Shown: positions 1-8,277 of the stretch, one piece after another
Layout: each line of letters starts with the position of its first letter
Numbering within the stretch: position 1 is the stretch's first letter
Origin: Dactylosporangium sp040689395
Lineage (GTDB): Bacteria; Actinomycetota; Actinomycetes; Mycobacteriales; Micromonosporaceae
Assembly (NCBI RefSeq): GCF_040689395.1
Contig: NZ_JBFAZX010000003.1
Location: forward strand, 186,001-250,000
Direction: 5' to 3'
DNA length: 64,000 nt
The notes under the pieces: model-generated
Seen by the model: only the letters and a program-made list of their open reading frames with translations
What the model was told of the DNA's origin: nothing
Databases searched by the model: none
Translations under genes and position numbers: made by a program

Positions 1-4
1 TCCA

Positions 5-1621
5 ATGATCAAGGTGAGGCCGTACCTGCACCACGCCCCGGTGCCGGACGGCGTGTACTTCGGCAGCGCCCGCGGACAACTGGTCCTGTCCGGGCCGCCG
101 ATCCTCGCCGGAGTCGCCGACAAGATCGTGCCGCTGCTGGAGACCGGCGCCACCGAGGACGACCTCGTCGCAGCGGTCGGCTACGAGAAGTCCCGGCGCG
201 TCGTGCGGCACATCGTCGGCAGCCTGCGCGACCGCGGGCTGCTGGTCGACTTCGCGAAGCACACGGCGCCCGAGCCGGACCCGGCCGAGCGCAGCGCTTT
301 CGACAGTTCGGTCACCCATCTCGAGGCGTACTCCGACGACCCGTACGCCGCGTTCGCCCGGTTCCGCGCGGCGACCGTGGCAGTGACCGGCCCGGCCGCG
401 GCGGCCGAGCCGGCCCGGCGCGGCCTGCGGCGGGCCGGCGTGGGCACGGTCCGCGCCGGCGACGACCATATCGGCGCGGACGTGGTCATCCTGATCGACG
501 GCGACCCGGCCACCGTGCCGGCCGGTGTCCCGGTGGTACCGGTGGTCCGCGACGACCGGGTGCTGCTGGTCGGGCCGGTGGTGTCCGACGTGGACAGTGC
601 CGCCGCCTGGGCCGCGCTGCGCGACCGGGTGTCCGCCCGGGCGGCCGACGCGCCGCCGGTCGCCCGCCCGGTGGCCGACGCGCTGGCCGGCGCCCTCGCC
701 GCCCGGCTCGCCTTCGATCTGGTCACCGGTCTGCTCGAGCCGGGCACGGCGCAGGTCGTGCACGGCGAGCAGCTGACCGCCGAGCCGGTCCGGGCCGGTG
801 CCCCGGTCGCGGTGGCGGAGTTCACGCTGGACGACGCGCCGGTCGAAGCCGAACCGGACCACGCGGCCGTCGTTGACGCGCTGGCCGCGCTGCGTGACCG
901 GTGGACCGGCCGGTTCGCCGCCGGCCCGAGCGAGCTGGACCTGCCGCAGGTGCCGGTGTCCCAGCGGGAGCTGGCGCACCGGGTCGGCGCGGACGGGTCG
1001 GTGTTCGCCTGGGCGTACGACTTCGAGACCGCAACGGTCGGGGTGGCGCTGGCCGCCCTGCGCGGTTGCGGCCCGAGCGATGCGGCCGGCCTGACCGTGG
1101 AGACGTGGCTGCTCGACGGCGCGCTGCGGCTGCTGGCCGGCCGGGCCGAGGAGCTCGATCCGATCGGCGACGACGAACTGCACCCGGAGACCCGGCGGAT
1201 CGCGCGCATCTTCACCGGGCAGTCCGGCCAGCCGTACGGAATCGGGCTGTACCACGTGCCCGGCCTGCAGTGGCGGCTGGCCCGGGTGACGGCCGCCGAC
1301 GGCCGGGTGCTTGGCGCGGCCTGGGCGGCCGGGGCCGACCTGGCCGTCCGGGACGCGCTGGCCACCGCGCTGAGCGCGGCGCAGGTGCGGTCGCTGCGGC
1401 CGGAGGTGACGGCGGAACCCCCGGTGCGCACCGACGCGCTGGTCTTCGCCGCGCCGGCCACCGTCGGCGCGCTCCGCAAGCAGATCACCGCCCTGGCCGC
1501 GAGCGAGGGCCGGGTCTTTCACGGCACAGCCGTCCGGGGCGACGACGTCCTCGGCGACCTGCCGATCCATTACGGCCCGGTCGCGTACGGCCCGGCCCCG
1601 ACCGGCAAGGCGGAGCAATGA
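5..1621 (+). CDS. TOMM leader-peptide-binding protein (ocin-ThiF-like, F/TbtF type)
   Basis: A 538-aa protein. Its first ~85 residues (from MIKVRPYLHHAPVPDGVYFG to about RDRGLLVDF) look like the winged-helix RiPP recognition element that binds the leader peptide. The remainder resembles the degenerate ThiF/E1-like partner proteins that present a precursor to a YcaO cyclodehydratase; I see no adenylation P-loop or zinc cysteines in it. The stop overlaps the YcaO start by 4 nt (ATGA), so the two are translationally coupled, as expected for subunits of one complex. The ATG at 5 suits the family N-terminus, but the window edge prevents excluding an upstream start. The family call rests on domain order and neighbourhood, because this family is poorly conserved in sequence. 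Confidence 0.8.
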   Translation: MIKVRPYLHHAPVPDGVYFGSARGQLVLSGPPILAGVADKIVPLLETGATEDDLVAAVGYEKSRRVVRHIVGSLRDRGLLVDFAKHTAPEPDPAERSAFDSSVTHLEAYSDDPYAAFARFRAATVAVTGPAAAAEPARRGLRRAGVGTVRAGDDHIGADVVILIDGDPATVPAGVPVVPVVRDDRVLLVGPVVSDVDSAAAWAALRDRVSARAADAPPVARPVADALAGALAARLAFDLVTGLLEPGTAQVVHGEQLTAEPVRAGAPVAVAEFTLDDAPVEAEPDHAAVVDALAALRDRWTGRFAAGPSELDLPQVPVSQRELAHRVGADGSVFAWAYDFETATVGVALAALRGCGPSDAAGLTVETWLLDGALRLLAGRAEELDPIGDDELHPETRRIARIFTGQSGQPYGIGLYHVPGLQWRLARVTAADGRVLGAAWAAGADLAVRDALATALSAAQVRSLRPEVTAEPPVRTDALVFAAPATVGALRKQITALAASEGRVFHGTAVRGDDVLGDLPIHYGPVAYGPAPTGKAEQ

Positions 1622-3525
1622 GCACACTGCTGGACCAGCAGTTCGCGCCGGGAGTGGCGCCGCAGTGGCACGACGCGCTGGCCCCACTGCTTGCGGCCAC
1701 CCCGGCCGCCGTATCCGTTGCGTTCGGCTGGGACCTGGACTGGGAAAGGACGCAGTGGCAGCGCAGCGCCGACGCCGGGCGCGACCACCTGTCGGTGCGC
1801 ATCCAGGACGACGAGGTCTTCGTCGGGCCGCTGTGGCGGCCGGGCACCGACGCCGGTTGCGCAACATGCGCCGAGTCGCGGGAACGGTCGGTGCACCGGC
1901 ACCCGCTGCAGGCGCGGATGGAACTGGCCCGGCGCCAGCGCGCCACCGGCAACCCGCTGCTGCCGGCCCTGCTCGCGGCGGTCGCCGCGCACCTCGCCGA
2001 GCACCCCCTCGCCGCGGGCGAACTGTACGCGATCGGCGCGGATTCGGTCCTGCGTCACCGGATCCCGCGCAGTTTCCTCTGCCCGGTCTGCGCGCCCACG
2101 TTCCGGCCCGACGTGAGGTGGCGGCCCGACCCGCTGCCGTGGCGGTCCCGCCAGGCCTCCGCCGAGCCGACCCGAGCCGACTCCGGGGCCGCGCTGCTCG
2201 TCCCGGGCGCGCTGCGCCGCCGCCTGGTCGACGACCGGTACGGCCCGGTGCAAGCGATCATGCGGGAATCCGGTTCGCCGTTCGCGATGAGCATGGCGGT
2301 CTCCGCCGACGTGCCCGCCTGGGGACACGGCCGGGCCGCCACGTTGCGCGAGACCGAGCCGGTGGCGGTCATCGAGCTGTACGAGCGGTTGGCCGGCTTC
2401 CCGTTCGACAGCCCCGTGCTGATGGACCTCGCGTACACCGACATCGCCGACATGGCCCTGGACCCGCGCACCCTCGGGCAGCACACCGACGAGCAACTGA
2501 ACCACCCGACCGCCCTGGCCCTGCCGTTCGACGAGCGCACCCGGATGGACTGGGTGTGGGCGCACGACGCGGCGACCGGCGAGCCCAGGCTGGTGCCCGC
2601 CGAGGCCGGGTTCTACCTGTACGAGTACCGGTACAAGCTGAACCGGCGGGAAGCCCGCAACGCCCGGGACGTCGATCGGCGCGACAACCGCAAGCACTTC
2701 CACGACTCGTCCAGCGGCTGCGCGGCCGGCTCGTGCTTGGAAGAGGCGGCCCTGCACTCGCTGCTGGAACTGGCCGAGCGGGACGCGTTCCTGCTCTCCT
2801 GGCACCGGCAGCAGCCGCTGCCACGCATCGACCCGGCCTCGATCACCGACCCGGACAGCCGGGCCCTGATCGACCTGCTCGACACCCGTGGCTTCGACAC
2901 CTACGTCTTCGTCGCCACCCAGGACATCGACCTGCCGATCGTGTGGGCGATGGCGCTGAACCGGGCGGGGGTGTTCCCGGCAGCGTACTCGTCCGGTGGT
3001 TCGAGCGTCGACCCGGCCGGCGCGATCCGCTCGGCCCTGCGCGAAGTGGCCCAACTGGCCACCGACCCGATCGAGCCGGACACGTACGACAAGGACGCGA
3101 TGCTGGCCGATCCGTACCACGTAGAGGAGCTGGTTCATCACGCCTGGCTGTACACCCATCCGGAGACGCTGGAGCGCACCACTCGGGTGCTCGGCGGCCC
3201 GGTCGTGACCGTTGAGGAGGCGTGGCCGGACTGGCCCGGCCGCCTGCTCCGGGCAGCCGGGGGTGACGTGCGCACGACGTTCGACTTCCTCCGCGCCCGG
3301 TTCGCCGATGCCGGCCTGGACCGGATCCTGGTGGTCGACCAGAGCACCCGCGAGCACCGCGACGCCGGGATCGCCGTGGCCAAGGCGGTCGTGCCGGGCA
3401 TCCTTCCGATGTGCTTCGGCCACGCCCAGCAACGGCTGAAGAATCAGTGGCGGCTCGAGCGGGCGCTGACCGGCACCCCGGCGGACGGCGCCGCGCTGCC
3501 CTACGACCCTCATCCGTTCCCATGA
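1618..3525 (+). CDS. YcaO-domain azoline-forming cyclodehydratase (TbtG type)
   Basis: A 635-aa protein. The N-terminal ~200 residues carry two Cys-x2-Cys pairs (C81/C84 in GCATCAESR and C155/C158 in LCPVCAP). This is the zinc tetrathiolate pattern of the fused C-type domain. The C-terminal part is a YcaO ATPase, with the conserved stretch SSGCAAGS followed by EEAALHSLLELAERDAF, whose Glu/Arg/Asp residues bind Mg-ATP in this family. The protein ends in PHPFP, a PxPxP tail typical of YcaO enzymes that cyclise Cys/Ser/Thr to azolines. The expected reaction is ATP-dependent cyclodehydration of a ribosomal core peptide bound through the upstream partner. The start overlaps the previous stop by 4 nt, and the stop overlaps the dehydrogenase start in the same way. 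Confidence 0.9.
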   Translation: MSTLLDQQFAPGVAPQWHDALAPLLAATPAAVSVAFGWDLDWERTQWQRSADAGRDHLSVRIQDDEVFVGPLWRPGTDAGCATCAESRERSVHRHPLQARMELARRQRATGNPLLPALLAAVAAHLAEHPLAAGELYAIGADSVLRHRIPRSFLCPVCAPTFRPDVRWRPDPLPWRSRQASAEPTRADSGAALLVPGALRRRLVDDRYGPVQAIMRESGSPFAMSMAVSADVPAWGHGRAATLRETEPVAVIELYERLAGFPFDSPVLMDLAYTDIADMALDPRTLGQHTDEQLNHPTALALPFDERTRMDWVWAHDAATGEPRLVPAEAGFYLYEYRYKLNRREARNARDVDRRDNRKHFHDSSSGCAAGSCLEEAALHSLLELAERDAFLLSWHRQQPLPRIDPASITDPDSRALIDLLDTRGFDTYVFVATQDIDLPIVWAMALNRAGVFPAAYSSGGSSVDPAGAIRSALREVAQLATDPIEPDTYDKDAMLADPYHVEELVHHAWLYTHPETLERTTRVLGGPVVTVEEAWPDWPGRLLRAAGGDVRTTFDFLRARFADAGLDRILVVDQSTREHRDAGIAVAKAVVPGILPMCFGHAQQRLKNQWRLERALTGTPADGAALPYDPHPFP

Positions 3526-5006
3526 CCGCGCCGGCCCGGGTGCCGTTCGCGGTGCCCGACGAGATCGCCCATGACGTCATCGCCCGGGAGCCGCTCTGGT
3601 ACGCGTACGCGGCCGGCGACGACCACCCGGCGCCGCCGTCGTGGGCGGCCGGCCCGTCGCCGGAGGCCGCCGGGCACGCCGATCCGTACCCGGCCGGCCT
3701 GATCCGCGCAGACGACCGCATCCCGCTGCCGTTCGGCACGCTTGACCTGCTGGAGACGGCCGCCTTCCCGCACGGGCGGGTGAGCGACCCCGTCGCCGAC
3801 CCGCTCGGCCACGCGCTCGCCGCCGCTTTCGGTCCGCAGTGGTATGATCTCGACAACCCGTACAACCCGCACCGCGGCTACGCCTCCGGCCGCTCGCACT
3901 ATCCGGTGCAGGTGTTCGTGGACGACGGCACCCGGTGGCGGTTGCTCGAGCCGGACCGGCACGCGCTGACCGGCTTGGCGCACGCCTCGCCGGGCCGCTA
4001 CCGACGGCTCGCCCTCACCGGCCGGTACGCCCGCGTCCTGCCCAGCTACCGCTGGTTCCGCGGCTCGCTGGTGCACGCCGAGCTCGGCATCGCCCTGCGC
4101 GCGCTGAGCGTCGCGCTGTACCGGTTCGGTCTCCCGGCGACGCTGCGGATGCCCGGCCCGGACGGCCCCGCCCTGATTGCCGGCCTGGGCCTGCGGCCGA
4201 CCGGCGAATGGTCGCTGCCCCTCGTGGTCGACCTCGCTGCGGGCCGCCCGGACGCGACGACCGTGGCCGACGAGCGGCCGGACGACCCGGTGCTGGCTGA
4301 GTTGTTCGACGTGAACCGGGCACAGCGCTACCCGGACCGGCCGGCCCCGCTGGGCTGCGGCGTGCCGTCCGGCGCGGCGGTCCCCGGCGAGTCCTGGGCG
4401 GAACTGACGTGGCGCCGCAACTCCGGGCGTGTTCCGGCCGGTCTGCTCGGCTTCGCTGCGCGGCCGTGCCGCGTCGACGGCTCGGTGCTCGAGGACGCCG
4501 CCCGCTGGCTGCGGCTGGCGCCGCCGTCGGCAACCCTGGCCGGGGTCGCGGCCCGCACCACGCTCACCGTCGCGGTGCAGAACGTCACTGGGTACGCCGA
4601 CGGCGTGCACCGGGTCGGCCCGGACGGCTCGCTCGAACTGGTCCGTGCTGACCCGGACATCGCCGCGCGCCTGGAAGGCGTCTACGGCTACGCCCGCTCG
4701 CCGTCCAGCGGCTGCGACGTCCGGCACGCCGCGATGCTGTGGTTTCTCTCGGTGCGCCCGCGCGACCTGCACGCCGCGTACGGTCCGGCCGGCTGGACCG
4801 CCGCCCAGTACGTGGCCGGCTGGGCAGTGCACGGCCTCGGCCTTGCCGCCACCGCCGGCGGCCTGTTCGCCCGCCCGGTGCGCGCGTTCGACGAGGAACC
4901 GACCCGCGACCTGCTCGGGCTGGGCCCCGACGAAATGATCGCGCTCGCCGCGATCGCCGGAACACCGCGCCACCCCAGCGGCGCGGTGCTCGACATTCGA
5001 CTGTGA
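3522..5006 (+). CDS. SagB-type azoline dehydrogenase (FMN nitroreductase fold)
   Basis: A 494-aa protein. The C-terminal ~200 residues show the nitroreductase pattern: an Arg-rich FMN phosphate-binding site at TWRRNSGRVPAGLL, then GWTAAQYVAGWAVHGLGLAA and a closing segment around DLLGLGPDEMIALAAIAGTP. The N-terminal half resembles the less conserved first domain of SagB/McbC-like oxidases. In TOMM pathways this enzyme oxidises azolines to thiazoles or oxazoles with FMN. Its place directly after the YcaO gene (ATGA overlap) supports that role. The active-site Lys/Tyr could not be placed with certainty, so the substrate is inferred from context. Confidence 0.82.
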   Translation: MTAPARVPFAVPDEIAHDVIAREPLWYAYAAGDDHPAPPSWAAGPSPEAAGHADPYPAGLIRADDRIPLPFGTLDLLETAAFPHGRVSDPVADPLGHALAAAFGPQWYDLDNPYNPHRGYASGRSHYPVQVFVDDGTRWRLLEPDRHALTGLAHASPGRYRRLALTGRYARVLPSYRWFRGSLVHAELGIALRALSVALYRFGLPATLRMPGPDGPALIAGLGLRPTGEWSLPLVVDLAAGRPDATTVADERPDDPVLAELFDVNRAQRYPDRPAPLGCGVPSGAAVPGESWAELTWRRNSGRVPAGLLGFAARPCRVDGSVLEDAARWLRLAPPSATLAGVAARTTLTVAVQNVTGYADGVHRVGPDGSLELVRADPDIAARLEGVYGYARSPSSGCDVRHAAMLWFLSVRPRDLHAAYGPAGWTAAQYVAGWAVHGLGLAATAGGLFARPVRAFDEEPTRDLLGLGPDEMIALAAIAGTPRHPSGAVLDIRL

Positions 5007-5018
5007 GGAGGACAGTTC

Positions 5019-5897
5019 ATGACGACGACCCCTTCGGCCAGCACCACCTGGACCTCGTGGCATCTGCACCTCGCCACCGATGCGCCGTCCGCACAGGACC
5101 GCGTGATCCGTGAGGTGCTCCGGCCAGTGGTCGCCAGCCTGGCCGGCCGCCCGTGGTTCTTCCTACGGTTCTGGCAGGCCGGCACGCACATCCGCTTCCG
5201 GGTCGGAGACCTGTCCGCGGCCGAGGCCGCCCGGGTGCAGGACGCGCTGGCCGACCACCTCGACCGGGCGGGCCGGCCGGCGCCGGGGGAGCGGCCGGTG
5301 GACGAGGCGACGTACCGCGCGCTCGCCACCGCCCAGGCGGCTTCCGAGTACGGCGCCGACCGGGTGGTGCAGCCGATGCTGCCGCCGGGCGTGCATCGGG
5401 CCGAGTACCACCCCGAGTACGGCCGGTATGGCGGCGTACCCCTCATGCCCTTCACCGAGCACCTGTTCCAGCTCTCCAGCGAGGCCGTCCTGCGTGTCCT
5501 GCCGCACGCCGCGACCATCCGCGACCGGACGGCTCTCGGCCTGCGCGGCACGATGGCGGCCGCGGCGGCGCTCGGCGACCGGGACGCCCGGGCGGAGTTC
5601 TACGCCCGCAGCATGGCCGCGTGGCGGTCGTTCGCGGCTGGCTGGGACTCCGGCGAACTGGACCGGCTGTGCCGGGTCGAGGGCGCGACCGGACCCGCCC
5701 CCGACCCGGACCGGCACGGCCCGTTCACGGCCTGGCACGTTGGGCTGACCGAGCTGGCGGCCCGCCTCGCCGAGCCCGGCCCGATCGTCTTCTCCCACGT
5801 CCACATGCTGCACAACCGGCTCGGCCGCAGCCTGCACGAGGAACTGCGCACGTACGCCTGGCTGGCGCACGTCTTCCCGGAAGCTGCCCGGCGATGA
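5019..5897 (+). CDS. Stand-alone LanB C-terminal / thiopeptide-type biosynthesis domain protein
   Basis: A 292-aa protein with the family signature near its N-terminus: a W-x-x-W-H-L-H-L strand, then RPWFFLRFW and THIRFRVGD. In split LanB systems this domain either eliminates glutamate from glutamylated Ser/Thr to make dehydroamino acids (TbtC-like) or performs the [4+2] pyridine-forming cycloaddition of thiopeptides (TbtD/TclM-like). The sequence alone does not separate the two roles. It is the only gene in the operon with a gap before it. A strong GAGGAGG Shine-Dalgarno at 5005-5011 overlaps the previous stop and sets the ATG at 5019. The stop overlaps the next start. A matching glutamylation enzyme is not in this window. 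Confidence 0.85.
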   Translation: MTTTPSASTTWTSWHLHLATDAPSAQDRVIREVLRPVVASLAGRPWFFLRFWQAGTHIRFRVGDLSAAEAARVQDALADHLDRAGRPAPGERPVDEATYRALATAQAASEYGADRVVQPMLPPGVHRAEYHPEYGRYGGVPLMPFTEHLFQLSSEAVLRVLPHAATIRDRTALGLRGTMAAAAALGDRDARAEFYARSMAAWRSFAAGWDSGELDRLCRVEGATGPAPDPDRHGPFTAWHVGLTELAARLAEPGPIVFSHVHMLHNRLGRSLHEELRTYAWLAHVFPEAARR

Positions 5898-7033
5898 GCG
5901 TCAGGATCGCCATCGTCGGCGCCGGGATCGGCGGGCTCACCCTGGCCGTCGCGCTGCGCGCCGCCGGCCTGCGCCACGAGATCTACGAGGCGGTCGCCCG
6001 GCCCGGCGCGGCCGGGCTGGGCGTCCAGGTGTCGCCGAACGCGGTGCGGCCGTTGCTGGCACTCGGCGTCCGGCCGGGCGGGGCGGTGCCGCTGGACGCC
6101 GTCGAGACGATCGACCGGTACGGACGGCCGATCGCCCGTACCCCGCTCGGTGCCGCCTGCGTGGACCGGTTCGGCGCACCGTACTGGGGGGTGCGCCGCG
6201 CCGACCTGCACCGCGCTCTGCTCGACCGGGTCGAGCCGGACGCGCTCCGGCTCGGCCATCGGCTGACCCGGGCCGATCCGGACGGCACGCTCGAGTTCGA
6301 CGGCGGCCGGCGCACCCGGGCCGACGTGGTCGTCGGCGCGGACGGGATTCGATCGGTGGTCCGGCGGGCGCTGAGCGGGGATGCACCAGTGTTCAGCGGG
6401 CTGGGCGCGTACCGCGGCCTGGTCCCGGTCGCGAAGCTCGGCCCGGCCGCGGCCCGGCCTGCCGCGCGAATCTGGCTCGGGCCGGACCGGCACATGGTCT
6501 GCTACCCGGTCGCTGGTGGCCGACTGGTCAGCTTCGCCGCGATCGCCCCGATGCCGGCCGGTGATGATCGGTCGCGGGCGGTGCCGTCGTCGTCGGTGGC
6601 TGCCGAGTTCGGCGACTGGCACGGCCTGGCCGGGAGCATCGCCCGGCAGGCCGAGGTGGTACGGCAGTGGCCGCTGTACGACCGGGAGCCGCTGCGCCGG
6701 TGGACGGCCGGGCGGCTGACCGTCCTCGGGGACGCTGCGCATCCGATGCTGCCGTTCCTGGCGCAGGGCGCGAACCAGGCCGTCGAGGACGCCGTGCAAC
6801 TGGCCGCCTGCCTGGCCGGGACCGGGGACGTCCCCGGCCGGCTCGCCCGGTACGCCGGGCTGCGGGCCGAAAGGACGGCGACCGTGCAGCGGCTGGCCCG
6901 GGTGCAGGGCGGCACGGGCCACCTGCCGGACGGCCCGGCGCGGCTGCGTCGGGACCGGCAGCTGCACCGGCACTCGGGGCTGGACGAACGGGCGTGGCTC
7001 TACGGGTTTGCTGTGGAAGGTAGGGCCGCATGA
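5894..7033 (+). CDS. Class A FAD-dependent monooxygenase, RiPP tailoring candidate (first copy)
   Basis: A 379-aa flavoprotein of the p-hydroxybenzoate hydroxylase fold. The Rossmann motif GAGIGG sits at residues ~9-14. A DG-type motif (VVGADGIRSVVRR) lies mid-protein, and the FAD-ribityl motif GDAAHPMLPF with QGANQAVEDA near the C-terminus. Such enzymes use NAD(P)H and O2 to hydroxylate aromatic or electron-rich rings. It overlaps both neighbours by 4 nt, so it belongs to the RiPP operon, and a peptide side chain or a free aromatic building block is the likely substrate. It is related to the next gene, which suggests an old tandem duplication. The substrate is unknown. Confidence 0.85.
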   Translation: MSVRIAIVGAGIGGLTLAVALRAAGLRHEIYEAVARPGAAGLGVQVSPNAVRPLLALGVRPGGAVPLDAVETIDRYGRPIARTPLGAACVDRFGAPYWGVRRADLHRALLDRVEPDALRLGHRLTRADPDGTLEFDGGRRTRADVVVGADGIRSVVRRALSGDAPVFSGLGAYRGLVPVAKLGPAAARPAARIWLGPDRHMVCYPVAGGRLVSFAAIAPMPAGDDRSRAVPSSSVAAEFGDWHGLAGSIARQAEVVRQWPLYDREPLRRWTAGRLTVLGDAAHPMLPFLAQGANQAVEDAVQLAACLAGTGDVPGRLARYAGLRAERTATVQRLARVQGGTGHLPDGPARLRRDRQLHRHSGLDERAWLYGFAVEGRAA

Positions 7034-8199
7034 CCGGTGATACCGGGCGGATCGCGATTGTCGGAGCGGGCATCGCCGGGCTGACGCTGGCGACGCTGTT
7101 GCGCCGGGCGGGCATCGAGTGTGACCTGTACGAGCAGACCTCCCGGCTGTCCGCGGTGGGCGCGGGCATCCAGCTCCCGCCCAACGGCGTACGGCTGCTG
7201 GGGATGCTCGGCGCCCGGGACGCGCTGGCCCGCCACGGCGTGGTGGCCGAGCACATCGCGTCGCGCCGCTGGTCGGACGGGCGGCTGCTGGCCCAGGTGC
7301 CGCACGGGGATCTCTGCACGCAGATGTACGCAGCCCCGTACGTCCTCATGCACCGGGCGGATCTGCAGGCCGCGCTGCTCGATCTACTTCCCGGCGACGC
7401 CGGCCTCGGCCGGCGGGTCGCCGCAGTGACCGAGTATCCCGGCCACGTCGAGCTTCGCCTCGCCGGCGGACGCACCACCCGCGCGGCCCTGGTGATCGGC
7501 GCCGACGGCGTCCACTCGGTGGTCCGACCGGCGGTGGTGCGCGACGAGCCGCGCCACAGCGGCTACAGCGTGTACCGCGGCCTGGTGCCCGCCGACCAGC
7601 TACGGGCCGTGGCCGCCGACGCCGGCGTCACGTTCTGGTTCGGGCCGGGCCGGCACGTCACCTACTATCCGGTGGCCGGTCGGCGGACCGTCCACTTCAG
7701 CGCGGTCGCCGCCACTCCGGCCGCGCCCGGCGACCCGGCGGCCGAGCTGCGGGCACTCTTCGCCGGCTGGCATCCGGCGGTGCGCCGGGTGGTGACGGCG
7801 GCGGAGACGGTCACCCGGTGGACGCTGTCCGACCGAGACCTGGCTCGCCGCTACACCACGCAGCGGATCGCGCTGGTCGGCGACGCCGCACACCCCACCC
7901 TGCCGTACCTGTCGCAGGGCGCCGGGCAGGCCCTGGAGGACGCGGTGACCCTGGCCCGGCTGCTTACCGCCGGACTGCCGCCCGCGGTGGCATTGCGCCG
8001 GTACGAACGCCTCCGTCGCTCGCGCACGGCCGAGATCCACCGCCAGGCCCGGGCCAAGGCCGTGACCTACCATCTGCCCGACGGGCCGGCCCAACGCCGC
8101 CGCGACGCCTACCTGCACCGCCATCAGACGCTGGAGCACCTCCGCTGGATCTACGCCGGCGGCCCGAGCCACGCCGGTGCGGTGCCGGTCGTGGCGTAG
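7030..8199 (+). CDS. Class A FAD-dependent monooxygenase, RiPP tailoring candidate (second copy)
   Basis: A 389-aa paralogue of the preceding monooxygenase, with GAGIAG in the N-terminal Rossmann fold, VIGADGVHSVVR mid-protein, and GDAAHPTLPYLSQGAGQALE as the FAD-binding C-terminal motif. It resembles salicylate and 3-hydroxybenzoate 6-hydroxylase-like enzymes in overall layout. Its ATG overlaps the previous stop. It is the last gene of the operon, and a convergent cobalamin operon ends 78 nt further on. The two paralogues may act on different positions or sequentially. No membrane or export gene follows, so transporters and the precursor are presumably upstream of the window. Confidence 0.85.
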   Translation: MTGDTGRIAIVGAGIAGLTLATLLRRAGIECDLYEQTSRLSAVGAGIQLPPNGVRLLGMLGARDALARHGVVAEHIASRRWSDGRLLAQVPHGDLCTQMYAAPYVLMHRADLQAALLDLLPGDAGLGRRVAAVTEYPGHVELRLAGGRTTRAALVIGADGVHSVVRPAVVRDEPRHSGYSVYRGLVPADQLRAVAADAGVTFWFGPGRHVTYYPVAGRRTVHFSAVAATPAAPGDPAAELRALFAGWHPAVRRVVTAAETVTRWTLSDRDLARRYTTQRIALVGDAAHPTLPYLSQGAGQALEDAVTLARLLTAGLPPAVALRRYERLRRSRTAEIHRQARAKAVTYHLPDGPAQRRRDAYLHRHQTLEHLRWIYAGGPSHAGAVPVVA

Positions 8200-8277
8200 A
8201 GCACGAGGTGGACCACGTGACTCCACGAGGCCCACGCCGCGATCGACGTCCCTCGGACGTGGTGTTGAGGACGGGCC

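Noticed and set aside
901..1617. An N-terminal extension of the YcaO protein from 901
   Set aside because: The extension overlaps the leader-binding gene out of frame and reads as Arg/Pro/Gly noise. The ATGA overlap at 1618 is the natural start.
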